The position numbers and the translations under genes were made by a program. The notes beneath the pieces were generated by a model. It saw only the letters and a list, made by a program, of their open reading frames with translations. It made no database searches and was not told the DNA's origin. Shown one piece after another: positions 1-8,854 of a stretch of 64,000 nucleotides of DNA. Where the stretch lies: the NCBI RefSeq assembly GCF_008000995.1, contig NZ_CP042828.1:1054001-1118000 (forward strand). Direction: 5' to 3'. Every line of letters begins with the position of its first letter. Within the stretch, counting starts at the first letter, position 1. The stretch comes from Ruania zhangjianzhongii. GTDB taxonomy: Bacteria; Actinomycetota; Actinomycetes; Actinomycetales; Beutenbergiaceae.

Positions 1-1424
1 GGCTGCCCCTGCCCGCCGGCCTGCCCGCCAGGCTGACCCTGCGGCAGGTACACCACGATCGTCGTGCCGCCTCCGGGAGTGGGGTGATGCTCCACAGCAC
101 CGCCGTGCGCGGCGAGGATCGTCGCGACGATCGCCAGACCCAGGCCGGCGCCGCCGGAGGTGCGGGCGCGGGAAGTATCCGGCCGGTAGAACCGCTCGAA
201 GATCCGGGCCGCCTCCTCCTCGGGGACGCCAGGGCCGTGGTCGCGTACCTCGATCCGGGCCCACCCACCCTGAGCGGCAACGGCGACCTCCACTGCGGTA
301 CCCGCCGGAGTGTGCTGCACGATGTTCCCGATCAGGTTGGTCACCACCTGCCGGATCCGGTCCCCGTCGGCGGTGACCCACACCTCTTCCGGGGCGAGCA
401 GCTCGGTGGGACGGTCGGAGTCCAGGGCGCGCAGGTCCCCGACCGCGTCGGCGGCGACCGCCCGCAGGTCTACCGGCGCGAGCCGTAGCCCCTGACCCTC
501 GTCCAGGCGGGCGAGCGCGAGCAGGTCGTTGACCAGAGTGCCCATCCGGATCGCCTCGGACTCGATCCGGGAGAACGTGGCCGGCAGCTGCTCGTCCGGT
601 ACCGCACCCATCCGGTACAGCTCGCCGTAGCCGCGGATCGAGGCCAGTGGGGTGCGCAGCTCGTGCGAGGCGTCGGCGACGAACCGGCGCATGCGCGCCT
701 CGGAGGCCGCCTGGGCGGCGAACGCGGTCTCCAGGTTCGCCACCATCGCATTGAACGACGATCCCAGCCGGCCCACCTCGGTGGAGTCCGGTGCCACCGG
801 AGCGCGCCGGGTCAGGTCGCCGTAGGTGACCACCTCGGCGGCCGTGTCCTCGATCGCGCGCAGCCCGCGCAGCGACCGGTGCACCGCCGCGTACCCGGTG
901 ACCCCGGCCAGCAGCACCATCCCCAGTCCCACCAGCATGATGAACAGCTGCATCTGCGCGAGCGTGCTGTTCACGGCATCCAGCGGAAGGGCGATCGCCA
1001 CCGAGACCGGGGTGCCGAACTCGTCCACCCCACGCACCATCACCATCCGCCACTCGGTAGCGCCCTCCACCGAGCCGACAGTGCGCACGTCTCCGGCCAC
1101 CTGCAGCATCTCGTCGTAGGTGATCGGTGGAATATCCGGCACCGCATCGGTGCCGGTAGTGGCGGGTGCGTCCAAGTAGGCCGATCCGTCCGCGGACATC
1201 ACCCGCATGTAGAAGGTGGTCGGCTGATCGTTGGTCGGCGCATTGGCCGGCCAGGACCCGCGCGCCTCGAGCAGCTGCACCGCGTTGTCCAGGTTGTCGT
1301 CCACCTGGTTGATCAGGGACCGCTTCAGCAGGGTCAGGGTGACCACGGCCGTCACCGCCAGCGCGAGCACCAGCAGCGCGGACAGGATGAGCACCAGCCG
1401 GACGCGCAGCGGCATCCGGTCCAT
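1..1424 (-). CDS. Sensor histidine kinase, 3' end outside window
   Basis: Membrane sensor kinase that would phosphorylate the response regulator encoded just upstream of it. From the N-terminus I read a membrane segment (about residues 8-30), an extracytoplasmic sensor region, a second membrane segment (about 155-180), a HAMP-like linker, an H-box (ASHELRTPL, His near residue 253), an N-box (QVVTNLIGNIVQH) and G-boxes (HGPGVPEEE, GAGLGLAIV). The C-terminus runs off the window with no stop codon, but all catalytic boxes are present. The ATG at 1424 has AAGGAG about six bases ahead and follows the regulator stop by 22 bases. The sensed signal is unknown. Confidence 0.93.
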   Translation of the reverse strand, partial: MDRMPLRVRLVLILSALLVLALAVTAVVTLTLLKRSLINQVDDNLDNAVQLLEARGSWPANAPTNDQPTTFYMRVMSADGSAYLDAPATTGTDAVPDIPPITYDEMLQVAGDVRTVGSVEGATEWRMVMVRGVDEFGTPVSVAIALPLDAVNSTLAQMQLFIMLVGLGMVLLAGVTGYAAVHRSLRGLRAIEDTAAEVVTYGDLTRRAPVAPDSTEVGRLGSSFNAMVANLETAFAAQAASEARMRRFVADASHELRTPLASIRGYGELYRMGAVPDEQLPATFSRIESEAIRMGTLVNDLLALARLDEGQGLRLAPVDLRAVAADAVGDLRALDSDRPTELLAPEEVWVTADGDRIRQVVTNLIGNIVQHTPAGTAVEVAVAAQGGWARIEVRDHGPGVPEEEAARIFERFYRPDTSRARTSGGAGLGLAIVATILAAHGGAVEHHPTPGGGTTIVVYLPQGQPGGQAGGQGQ

Positions 1425-1446
1425 CGCGCGCTCCTTGGCCGCCGGG

Positions 1447-2178
1447 CTACTGCTGTTCACGAAGGACGTATCCCACCCCGCGCTTGGTGTGGATCAGCGG
1501 CGGCGAGTCCGGGGTGAATGGGGTGTCCACCTTGCGGCGCAGATAGGAGATGTAGGACTCCACGATCGCGCCGTCGCCGCCCCAGTTGTAGGCCCACACA
1601 TGGTCCAGGATCTGCGCTTTGGAGAGCACTCGACCGGAGTTCAGCATCAGGTAGCGCAGCAGGGTGAACTCGGTGGGGGACAGTTCGATCTCGGCGCCCC
1701 CGCGGCGCACCTCGTGCGCGTCCTCGTCCATCTCCAGGTCACCGACCCGCAGCAGCGAGTCCTCGGTCATCGCCGCGGTGGCGGCCGCCCGGCGCAGGAT
1801 CGCCCGAATCCGTGCGATCACCTCGTCCAGGCTGAACGGTTTGGTGACGTAGTCGTCCCCGCCCACGGTCAGACCGGCGATCTTGTCCGCCGTCTCGTCC
1901 TTGGCGGTGAGGAACAGCACCGGGACACGTACGCCCTTGTCCCGCAGCCGGCGGGTCACGGTGAAACCGTCCATATCCGGCATCATCACGTCCAGCACGA
2001 TCAGGTCCGGGGTACTCGCCGCTACCTGGCGCAGTGCCTCGTTGCCGTCGGCCGCCACGGTCACGTCGAAGCCGGCGAACCGCAGCGAGGCGGACAGCAG
2101 CTCGCGGATGTTCGGTTCGTCGTCGACGACCAGCAGGTGCGCCTCCGGCGCCTTCTGGGCAGCCTCAGATGAGTTCAT
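1447..2178 (-). CDS. OmpR/PhoB-family response regulator
   Basis: DNA-binding partner of the downstream histidine kinase. The receiver domain (about residues 13-125) has the acidic pocket VVDDEP (Asp19, Asp20), phospho-acceptor Asp63 in VLDVMMPD and the conserved Lys in VTKPF. The C-terminal winged helix (about 145-240) has the usual ELSPTEFTLL and KRGVGYVL segments. At 243 aa it is of normal length for the family. It resembles actinobacterial TrcR/PrrA/MprA-type regulators, but I cannot assign a regulon. GGAG lies four to five bases before the ATG, inside a short palindrome that may allow autoregulation. Confidence 0.95.
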   Translation of the reverse strand: MNSSEAAQKAPEAHLLVVDDEPNIRELLSASLRFAGFDVTVAADGNEALRQVAASTPDLIVLDVMMPDMDGFTVTRRLRDKGVRVPVLFLTAKDETADKIAGLTVGGDDYVTKPFSLDEVIARIRAILRRAAATAAMTEDSLLRVGDLEMDEDAHEVRRGGAEIELSPTEFTLLRYLMLNSGRVLSKAQILDHVWAYNWGGDGAIVESYISYLRRKVDTPFTPDSPPLIHTKRGVGYVLREQQ

Positions 2179-2182
2179 CGCT

Positions 2183-2200
2183 CCAGTGTGCGCGCACTGG
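2183..2200. promoter_or_regulatory. Short palindrome overlapping response-regulator RBS
   Basis: Arms CCAGTG and CACTGG are perfect and separated by six bases. The dyad lies immediately upstream of the response regulator start and touches its GGAG ribosome-binding site. It could be an operator or a small leader hairpin; nothing else supports either. Confidence 0.3.
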
Positions 2201-2286
2201 CTGAAAGTTTCCTGGGAGCGGGCTGGGCGTATCCCGTCCTGTCGTCGGGGTGTGGTTCGCGCGCTTGGGTTCGCCCCATGCTCCGC

Positions 2287-3297
2287 TCAGGGGTGGGTGT
2301 CGACCTCTAGGGATGGCTCCGCCAGCACCGGCTCGCCCTCATCGGTCCAGGTCAGCGGGGTGAGCCACAGCTGCCGGCCGGGCACCGGCTCGTCGACGGC
2401 ATCGGGTGGCCACGCGTGGTGGACGTACCAGGTGCCGGTCTCGGTCTCGACGACCATGCCGTGGCCGGGGCCGACGGCTACGTCGTTCGAGGCCAGCAAA
2501 GGTTCGTCGGCAGGTTTGGTGTAGGGGCCCAGGACGTCCTCGGCGACCGCGTACCCCACGCCGTACTCGGGTGAGCCGTAGCCGTTCGCCGAGTAGAACA
2601 GGTAGTACTTCCCGTCCTTGAGCCACAGGGACGGCCCCTCCACAAGGACGCCCTCCCAGTCCTGGTCGTTGGAGATCAGTCGGGTCGGGCCCTCACCCAC
2701 CAGGGACATCCCGTCCGGGGACAGCTCCTGGGCGTAGACCCACGTGGTAGAGCCGATCAGGTTGCCGTCGTTCTTCCAGAGCAGGTACGGGGTGCCGTCG
2801 GCATCGATGAACGGAGATGCGTCGATCGATCCGCCCTGGTCCTCCTGGCAGATGAACGGCTCCTCCGCCTCGTCGATGAAGGGGCCCTCGGGGGACTCGG
2901 CGGCGGCGATGCCGAGGCACTGGAGCCCGGACTCGCCGTCCATCGCGGTGTAGTAGGCGAGGTAGCGGTCGCCGATCTTCGCCACTTCGGGAGCCCAGTT
3001 CCGGCCGACGCTGGCCCAAGGGGCGAGCTCAGGCATACCGTTTCCGACCGTCGTCCACGAGATGAGGTCATCCGAGCGGAGGATTGGCATCGCGCCCGCG
3101 GTCGCTTGGGTGGAGTAGGCGTACCACTGCCCGTCCGCCTCCAGCACGAACGGGTCCGGGAAGTCCTGGTCGTACACGGGATTGGTGTAGGACGTCGCGT
3201 CCTCGGCGTCCGGGGTGGTCTGGTCCGGACCGCAGCCGGCCAGCAGGAGCGCCGGGCCGAGCACGAGGGCGACCGCGGTGAGGGGGAAGCGTCTCAT
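2287..3297 (-). CDS. GH43-family glycosidase, lipoprotein
   Basis: Probable exo- or endo-acting arabinan/xylan-type hydrolase anchored to the outer face of the membrane. The signal peptide ends in a lipobox (LLAGC, Cys22). The five-bladed propeller shows the GH43 catalytic triad: general base Asp48 in DFPDPF, the pKa-setting Asp in GGSIDASPF and the acid Glu in LVEGPSLW. I chose the ATG at 3297 (MRRFPL) because it opens the signal peptide and has GGAAGG seven bases ahead; an open frame extends upstream but looks non-coding. It is last in the leftward utilisation operon and is a close paralogue of the protein at 8855-9910. The exact substrate cannot be read from sequence. Confidence 0.92.
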   Translation of the reverse strand: MRRFPLTAVALVLGPALLLAGCGPDQTTPDAEDATSYTNPVYDQDFPDPFVLEADGQWYAYSTQATAGAMPILRSDDLISWTTVGNGMPELAPWASVGRNWAPEVAKIGDRYLAYYTAMDGESGLQCLGIAAAESPEGPFIDEAEEPFICQEDQGGSIDASPFIDADGTPYLLWKNDGNLIGSTTWVYAQELSPDGMSLVGEGPTRLISNDQDWEGVLVEGPSLWLKDGKYYLFYSANGYGSPEYGVGYAVAEDVLGPYTKPADEPLLASNDVAVGPGHGMVVETETGTWYVHHAWPPDAVDEPVPGRQLWLTPLTWTDEGEPVLAEPSLEVDTHP

Positions 3298-3432
3298 CTG
3301 TCCTTCCGTGGACCTCGGCTCGAAGCGTGCGCTCCTCACTTTCTCCCGATGCCCCGCCCCATCGGTCGACGTGCTCATCTGAGCGGTGAGGAACCCCGCC
3401 GTCCTCCTCCTTCCCCCGTTGGAACGCCCTGA

Positions 3433-3470
3433 GCGCATTCGAACCTGTCTACGGGGTGGTTCGAGTGCGC
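3433..3470 (-). terminator. Candidate stem-loop after GH2 gene
   Basis: Inverted repeat with 13-base arms (3433-3445 and 3458-3470), 12 of 13 pairing, and a 12-base loop, about 30 bases past the stop codon at 3501. There is no U-tract, so it may only stabilise the 3' end or attenuate transcription into the last GH43 gene. Confidence 0.35.
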
Positions 3471-3500
3471 CGAGGGTGTTCCGACGCGGTTGTGGGCGGG

Positions 3501-5309
3501 TTAGTGCTGTTCGTAGGCGGCGGGTTGTTGTTGGGCGTCGCGGATGCGGGTGGTGTCGAGCTTCTGGGTGCGGTCGAAGTGGTAGATGCCGTTTTGTTCT
3601 TGGAAGGTGTCGGTGAGTTGGGTGTAGCAGTAGCCGAACATGTGGGGGTTGTTGAGTAGTACTGCGGTGAGGCCGGTGAAGCGTTGGTGGAACTCTTCTT
3701 CGGTGGCTACGCGTTGGCCGTAGCCCCAGGAGGCGTCGCGTTGTTCGCCGCTGGCGTGGGCGGCGGCGAGTTCGGCGTTCCACCAGATGCCGCCGTATTC
3801 GGAGACGAAGAAGGGTTGGCCGGCGTAGGGCAGGGAGAATTCGCCGTCGGCGGGTTTGTTGCGCTGCGGGTGGCCGTGGGCGAGGCCGGCTTGTTCGGCG
3901 GCGAAGGCCGTGGGGTCTTGTTCGTAGGAGTGGGAGTCATAGACGTCGGTTTCGGCGACGCGGTGGGAGTAGCCGGAGGCGTCGATGACTGGTCGGGTGG
4001 TGTCGGCGGCTTTGGTGGCGAGGAACATGCCGCGGGTGATGTCGTCCAGGACGGTGATGCGGTCGTGGATGACTTGGTGGGTCTCGTTCAGGGGGCACCA
4101 GCCGATGATCGCGGGTTGGTTGTAGTCGCGTTCGAGGACTTCCAGCCATTGGGTGGTGAAGGAGGCGGTGGGTTGCTGGTTGTGTCCGCGGGTTCCTTGT
4201 CCGCTCACGCCCCAGTCGCCGAACTCGCCCCAGAGGAGGTAGCCCAGGCGGGCGGCGTGGTAGAGGTAGCGTTCCTCGGCGACTTTCTGGTGGATTCGGG
4301 CGCCGTTGAACCCGGCCGCGATGCCGAGTTCGATGTCGCGGACCAGCGCCTCATCGCTCGGGGCCGTCATCAAGGATTCGGGCCAGTAGCCCTGGTCCAG
4401 GACCAGGCGCTGGAACACCGGTTTGCCGTTCAGTAGTAGGTGTTGGCCGTCGATGCTCACCGAACGCAGCCCGGCATAGCTCTCGACGGCGTCCATCACC
4501 TGGTCTGTCTCGTCCAGCAGTTCGATGCGGAGGTCGTACAGGTGTGGGTCGGTCGGGGACCACAGGCGCACGCTCTCGACCGGAATGGTGAGCTGTAGGG
4601 CGGGGGCCAGGTCTAGATCCGCCCGGACCTGCGCCGTCGTGAGCTCGATCCCGTTCGCGCTCAGGGTGGCGCGCAGGCGGTACCCGGCCCGGTTGGCGCT
4701 GACCGGTGCCTGGATGCGGAAACACTCGCCGCCGACATCGGGGGTGATCCGCGGGCGCTTGAGGTGCACGGGTGGGACCGGTTCGGCCCAGACGGTCTGC
4801 CAGATTCCGGTGGTGCGGGTGTACTGGCAGTGCGTGTTCGAATACCAGGTCGCCTGCTTCCCGCGGGCCTGGACCTCTTCACGCAGGTCCCGGGCCCGCA
4901 CGGTGATGGTGCCGCGGCCATCGGTGAGGGCGTCGGTGATGTCGGCGGTGAACGGGGAGAACCCGCCGCGGTGGCGGGTCACTTCGGTGCCGTCCACCCA
5001 CACCGTGGTGTCATGATCGACCGCGCCGAAGTGCAGCAGCACCCGCTGCCCCGCCCAGTGCTCGGGCACCGAGATCTCCCGCCGGTACCAGACCGCCTGC
5101 AGGAAGTCGGTCTCCCCGATCCCGGAAGCCTGCGACTCCGGAGCGAACGGCACCAGGATGCTCCGAGTCAACGGCGCCTCGACCAGGCCCCGCTCCAGAC
5201 CCGAATCACCCTGATCGACCTCGAAGTCCCACCAACCATTCAAGTTCAACCACTCCGAACGCACCATCTGCGGACGCGGATACTCCGGGCGTGGACAAGA
5301 TTCGGGCAT
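3501..5309 (-). CDS. GH2-family glycoside hydrolase
   Basis: Cytoplasmic beta-glycosidase of the GH2 type, 602 aa, without signal peptide. The order is a jelly-roll sugar-binding domain (about 15-185; NLNGWWDFEVD near the start, then WYRREISVP), an immunoglobulin-like domain (about 190-290) and a TIM barrel. The acid/base is Glu409 in WCPLNETHQ and the likely nucleophile is Glu504 in FVSEYGGIWW. Family members act as beta-galactosidases, glucuronidases, mannosidases or arabinosidases, so the sugar is open. The ATG at 5309 has GAGAGTGAG just ahead. A strong stem-loop separates it from the preceding gene. Its 3' half (3501 to about 4400) shows a marked G+T skew on the + strand that the 5' half lacks. 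Confidence 0.9.
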   Translation of the reverse strand: MPESCPRPEYPRPQMVRSEWLNLNGWWDFEVDQGDSGLERGLVEAPLTRSILVPFAPESQASGIGETDFLQAVWYRREISVPEHWAGQRVLLHFGAVDHDTTVWVDGTEVTRHRGGFSPFTADITDALTDGRGTITVRARDLREEVQARGKQATWYSNTHCQYTRTTGIWQTVWAEPVPPVHLKRPRITPDVGGECFRIQAPVSANRAGYRLRATLSANGIELTTAQVRADLDLAPALQLTIPVESVRLWSPTDPHLYDLRIELLDETDQVMDAVESYAGLRSVSIDGQHLLLNGKPVFQRLVLDQGYWPESLMTAPSDEALVRDIELGIAAGFNGARIHQKVAEERYLYHAARLGYLLWGEFGDWGVSGQGTRGHNQQPTASFTTQWLEVLERDYNQPAIIGWCPLNETHQVIHDRITVLDDITRGMFLATKAADTTRPVIDASGYSHRVAETDVYDSHSYEQDPTAFAAEQAGLAHGHPQRNKPADGEFSLPYAGQPFFVSEYGGIWWNAELAAAHASGEQRDASWGYGQRVATEEEFHQRFTGLTAVLLNNPHMFGYCYTQLTDTFQEQNGIYHFDRTQKLDTTRIRDAQQQPAAYEQH

Positions 5310-5337
5310 AGCTCACTCTCTTTGTGGATCAAGGGGT

Positions 5338-5371
5338 GCCTCCGGTGCCGGCTCGCGCCGGCACCGGAGGC
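5338..5371 (-). terminator. Strong GC-rich stem-loop between GH43 and GH2 genes
   Basis: Perfect 15-base arms (5338-5352 and 5357-5371) around the loop TCGC, 27 bases after the GH43 stop and 28 bases before the GH2 start. There is no U-tract. It may terminate or attenuate transcription so that the two distal genes are expressed less, or protect the upstream mRNA. Confidence 0.65.
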
Positions 5372-5397
5372 GCTGTGGTTGCGGAACTGATGGCTGC

Positions 5398-7776
5398 TCA
5401 GTCATCCACCGTGTGGAAGGAGACCGACTCGAACTCCGCCACGGTGGCGGGCTCGCTGCCCCCGCCGGCGTAGAGACCGACCTGAGGATCGGCGTCGGCC
5501 GGCAGGGTCCAGGTCGCTCCCCAACGCCAGTTCTCACCGTCGGTGGAGCTGGCGCTGCGGTAGAGCAGATCGCCGGTGTCCGGATCGACCGTGTGGTGCA
5601 GTCGCAGCCACATGGTGGTCGCGGTCGGGCCGCCCAGGTGAGCGCCCCAGTCCAACCGGTCGCCGGTGCTCAGCTCCTTACCGAACTCCACCTGGCGGGT
5701 CGCCTGGAGTGCCACTGTGCCCAGCCGGAGGAAGTCGTCGTCATCGCTGTGCACGATCAGACCGGCCTGCTGGAAGTTGCGGATCTCGTCCTCACCGACG
5801 TCCAGGGTCAGCTCGGTGTCCATGATCCACTCGCCCTCCGGTGCGTCCCGCAGCAGCAGGGCACCGGTGTTGTTCGAGCCGACGATGTCCGCACCGGCGA
5901 GCGGCCAGTTCAGCGCGCCGTCGCTGACGGTGACATCCTCCTGCGGGCGCACCCACTGCCATCCGGGCGCCAGATCGCCGTCGAACTCTTCGGTGAATAG
6001 CGCTTCGCCGGCCTGCGGTGTCGGCACGGCTTCGGCGACCGGCTCGTGGGCCGGGGCCACGCTCAGGTTGTCCACCTGAACGGCGCTGCCGGTAGCGGTC
6101 ATCGCCAGGTGTTGCCGCGGCATCGCGCCGGTGACCTCCAGCTGCACCTGCGCCAGCGGGTCACCCAGGCGACTCTCGGTCAGTCGTGCGGACACGCTGC
6201 CCTCGCGGATCTCGACGATCAGACCGGTGAATGCCTCCGGGTCGAACGTGGCCGGCAGGTCCGTGACGGCACTGTCGCCGTGCCGAGGGCTGTCCACCCA
6301 TGCGCGCAGCTCGCCGGCGTCGGTGTCGATCTCCACGCCGAGGTTGTGCGGTCCTGCCCTGCTCAGGTCCACGGTGAAGGTTCCCTCCCCGCTGGGGAAG
6401 CGGACATCGGACTCGATCCGCGCCTCGCGCGGGATCGGCCGCTGGGTCTCCACCCGGGCCGGGTCCTCATCAGGTGCCAGTAGGCCCACGTTTCCGGCCT
6501 CGTTCAGCTCCTCGGGTTCGGAGTCCCAGCTGCCGGAGACCGTGCGCAGCGACTCGCTCGCCGCCGGATCGGCCATCACGATGCCCTGGTCGGAGCCAGT
6601 GGTGGGCCCGGTCAGGGAGCCTTCGGTGGGGCCAGCCCCGGCCGCGACCACCGGCCACTCGTCGATCCAGTCGAGGCGGTCGATGAAGGTGGGCCGCTCG
6701 TTGACGCCGCCGGGGGCATCGAGCCAGGCGTCATCGCGTTCGATCCCGTGGTAGAGGATCCAGTCCTGGCCGGTGGTGTCGGAGAAGAACGCGTGGTGGC
6801 CCACGCCGATGATGGAGTTACCGTTCTGCGCCAGCACCTGGGTGCCGCCCACCCGGGAGTCGGCCATCGAGACGCCTTCGTGGTCCACGAACGGTCCAGT
6901 CGGGGAGGTGGAGCGCCCGGCGTAGACGCTGTACCCGGTCACCGGCCCCGCGCAGCAGTTGGCCGACGAGGCGGTGAGGTAGTAGTAGCCGTCCCGCTTG
7001 ACCACGTAGGCGCCCTCGTACCGGTCGGCCACGGTGATCTGGACCGGGTCGCCGACCGCCCGCAGGCCCGTCTCGTCCATCTCGGTCACCGAGATGCCGC
7101 CGTTGTATCCGCCGTAGTAGAGGTACCGGCTGCCGTCATCATCGGTGAGCAGCGCGGGGTCGATCGTGTTGAAGTAGCCCCCGTTGCCGTCCGGCCGGGG
7201 ATCCACGACGGCTTCGTCGGTGGGCGTCCACGGTCCGTGCGGGGTGGGGGAGGTGGCCGCGCCGATGGCGTAGTTCCACTCGCCGGGATCGGCCACAGTG
7301 TCGGTCACGGTGAAGTACATGACGTACTCGCCGCCGACGTAGCGGATGTCCGGCGCCCAGAACATCGAGGAATCCGTGGCCCACTCCGGGCGGTTGTCCT
7401 CGTCGAAGATCTCGCCCAGGTACTCCCACTCGGTGAAGTCCTGGGTGCGGGCCACGTGCATCAGGCCGAACTTGCTGGGTGCCTCGGTGAGCGGGTCGCT
7501 GGTGGCGTACAGGTACCAGTAGCCGTCCTTGCCGCGGATCACCGCCGGGTCGGCGTAGGTGTCGGAGAAGACGTCGGAGATCGGATTGGTCACCTCCACC
7601 GGTTCGGCTGGCCAGGTATCTGCCTGCGCGGCGCTGGCCGGCTGGGTGAGGGCCGGCTGAGCTCCGGCATCGCTGCCGGTTGCTGCACCGGAGTCGGCCG
7701 ACGCGGGCACCGTCGCCCCCAAGGTCAGGGCGCCGATACCGGCGAGGGCCGCGCCCAGGACATGTCTGCTACGCAT
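5398..7776 (-). CDS. Secreted multidomain GH43-family arabinanase-like protein
   Basis: Exported enzyme of about 792 aa. The signal peptide (MRSRHVLGAAL, cleavage after PASA) is followed by a low-complexity linker, a GH43 propeller (about 45-390; DTYADPAVI with the base Asp), a concanavalin-like beta-sandwich region (about 440-570) and a C-terminal DUF1349/beta-xylosidase-C2-like sandwich (about 585-785). The large size suggests attack on polymer at the cell surface, before uptake of fragments. I prefer the ATG at 7776, because GGAG sits four bases ahead; an ATG at 7779 and a GTG at 7797 are in frame. It follows the LacI gene by 27 bases in the same operon. The product specificity is unproven. 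Confidence 0.88.
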   Translation of the reverse strand: MRSRHVLGAALAGIGALTLGATVPASADSGAATGSDAGAQPALTQPASAAQADTWPAEPVEVTNPISDVFSDTYADPAVIRGKDGYWYLYATSDPLTEAPSKFGLMHVARTQDFTEWEYLGEIFDEDNRPEWATDSSMFWAPDIRYVGGEYVMYFTVTDTVADPGEWNYAIGAATSPTPHGPWTPTDEAVVDPRPDGNGGYFNTIDPALLTDDDGSRYLYYGGYNGGISVTEMDETGLRAVGDPVQITVADRYEGAYVVKRDGYYYLTASSANCCAGPVTGYSVYAGRSTSPTGPFVDHEGVSMADSRVGGTQVLAQNGNSIIGVGHHAFFSDTTGQDWILYHGIERDDAWLDAPGGVNERPTFIDRLDWIDEWPVVAAGAGPTEGSLTGPTTGSDQGIVMADPAASESLRTVSGSWDSEPEELNEAGNVGLLAPDEDPARVETQRPIPREARIESDVRFPSGEGTFTVDLSRAGPHNLGVEIDTDAGELRAWVDSPRHGDSAVTDLPATFDPEAFTGLIVEIREGSVSARLTESRLGDPLAQVQLEVTGAMPRQHLAMTATGSAVQVDNLSVAPAHEPVAEAVPTPQAGEALFTEEFDGDLAPGWQWVRPQEDVTVSDGALNWPLAGADIVGSNNTGALLLRDAPEGEWIMDTELTLDVGEDEIRNFQQAGLIVHSDDDDFLRLGTVALQATRQVEFGKELSTGDRLDWGAHLGGPTATTMWLRLHHTVDPDTGDLLYRSASSTDGENWRWGATWTLPADADPQVGLYAGGGSEPATVAEFESVSFHTVDD

Positions 7777-7803
7777 CATTCTCCATTCAGGTCGCACTCG
7801 GAA

Positions 7804-8808
7804 TCAGGTGGTGGTGCTCTGGCGGACGTCGATCGTGAACGGCACCTCGACCTGCTCGGCCGGGGCACCGGGTTCCTCGGCCCGGCGCACCAGCAGCCGG
7901 ACCGCTTCGGTGGCAAGGAACTGCACATCGGGTGCCACCGTGGTCAGGGTGGGGTGGGCGAAGCGGCCGTCCTCGATGTTGTCGAAGCCGGCGACGGCGA
8001 TCGTGTCCGGGATCGCCACCCCCGCCTCGCGTAGGGTGCGCATCGCGCCGAGAGCGAGGAGGTCGTTGAAGCAGAGCACGGCATCGATCGGCTCCGGGCT
8101 CTGCAGCAGGTGGGCCATCGCGCCGGCGCCATCCTCGCGCCGGAAGGCGCCGACCTCCGCGGCGTGCCCAGGGGCGGGCTCCAGCCCGGCCGACTGCAGG
8201 GCGCGCAGGTAGCCGAGCCAGCGCTGCCGGCCGGTGCCGTCGGGCTCGTAGCCGATGGTCGCGATCCGCCGGCGCCCGGTCTGGAGCAGGTGCTGGGTCA
8301 TCTCCTCGGCAGCCCGGACGCTGTCCATCGCCACATGATCGGCGTCGATCGGGTACCGGTGCTCACCGATCATCAGCAACGGGGTGCTGCCGAGGCGGTC
8401 CTCGAGCACCTCCCGGGGGGTGGCCAGCGGGGAGAAGATGATGCCGTCCACCAGGCTGGTGCTCAGCCCGTCCAGCGCCTCCTGCTCCCGGTCCAGGTCT
8501 CCGCCGGTCTCCTCGATCACCACGGTGCGCCCATACGCCTTCGCCGCCCGGCTCACCTCCGAGGCGAGGGTGGAGAAGTACGGCGAGGCGAGCTCGGGCA
8601 CGGCGAGAGCGAGGAACCCGGAGCGCCCGTGCCGCAGGCTGCGGGCGCTCTGGTTCGGCCGATACTGCAGGGCCGCGATCGACGCGAGCACCTTGGTGCG
8701 GGTCTTCTCCGTGACGTGCGGGTGGTGGTTGATCACGTTGGAGACCGTCTTGAAGGACACGCCGGCGTGCTCGGCCACGTCTCGAAGCGTCACTCGCATT
8801 ATTGCCAC
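7804..8808 (-). CDS. LacI-family transcriptional regulator
   Basis: Sugar-responsive repressor, probably of the operon it sits in. The N-terminal helix-turn-helix and hinge (TLRDVAEHAGVSFKTVSNVIN) are followed by a periplasmic-binding-protein-like effector domain to the end, about 335 aa in total and normal for the family. The GTG at 8808 has AGGAGG six bases ahead; the ATG at 8799 (MRVTLRDV) is the other likely start. It lies between two GH43 genes and downstream of the importer genes. A dyad built from TTTACAACG half-sites upstream of the binding-protein gene (13276-13327) is its most likely target. Confidence 0.93.
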   Translation of the reverse strand: MAIMRVTLRDVAEHAGVSFKTVSNVINHHPHVTEKTRTKVLASIAALQYRPNQSARSLRHGRSGFLALAVPELASPYFSTLASEVSRAAKAYGRTVVIEETGGDLDREQEALDGLSTSLVDGIIFSPLATPREVLEDRLGSTPLLMIGEHRYPIDADHVAMDSVRAAEEMTQHLLQTGRRRIATIGYEPDGTGRQRWLGYLRALQSAGLEPAPGHAAEVGAFRREDGAGAMAHLLQSPEPIDAVLCFNDLLALGAMRTLREAGVAIPDTIAVAGFDNIEDGRFAHPTLTTVAPDVQFLATEAVRLLVRRAEEPGAPAEQVEVPFTIDVRQSTTT

Positions 8809-8854
8809 CACCTTCCTCCTCGCGCTTGCCGCCTGGTCTCGGACCCGGAAGGCG

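Noticed and set aside
1231-2172. Long + strand open frames over the kinase and regulator genes
   Set aside because: They are antisense to clear HisKA and receiver motifs and read as low-complexity Arg/His/Gly strings.
3298-3783. 162-codon N-terminal extension of the last GH43 gene
   Set aside because: The extension is Arg/Pro-rich, overlaps the GH2 gene antisense-like in another frame, and hides a perfect lipoprotein signal peptide at 3297.
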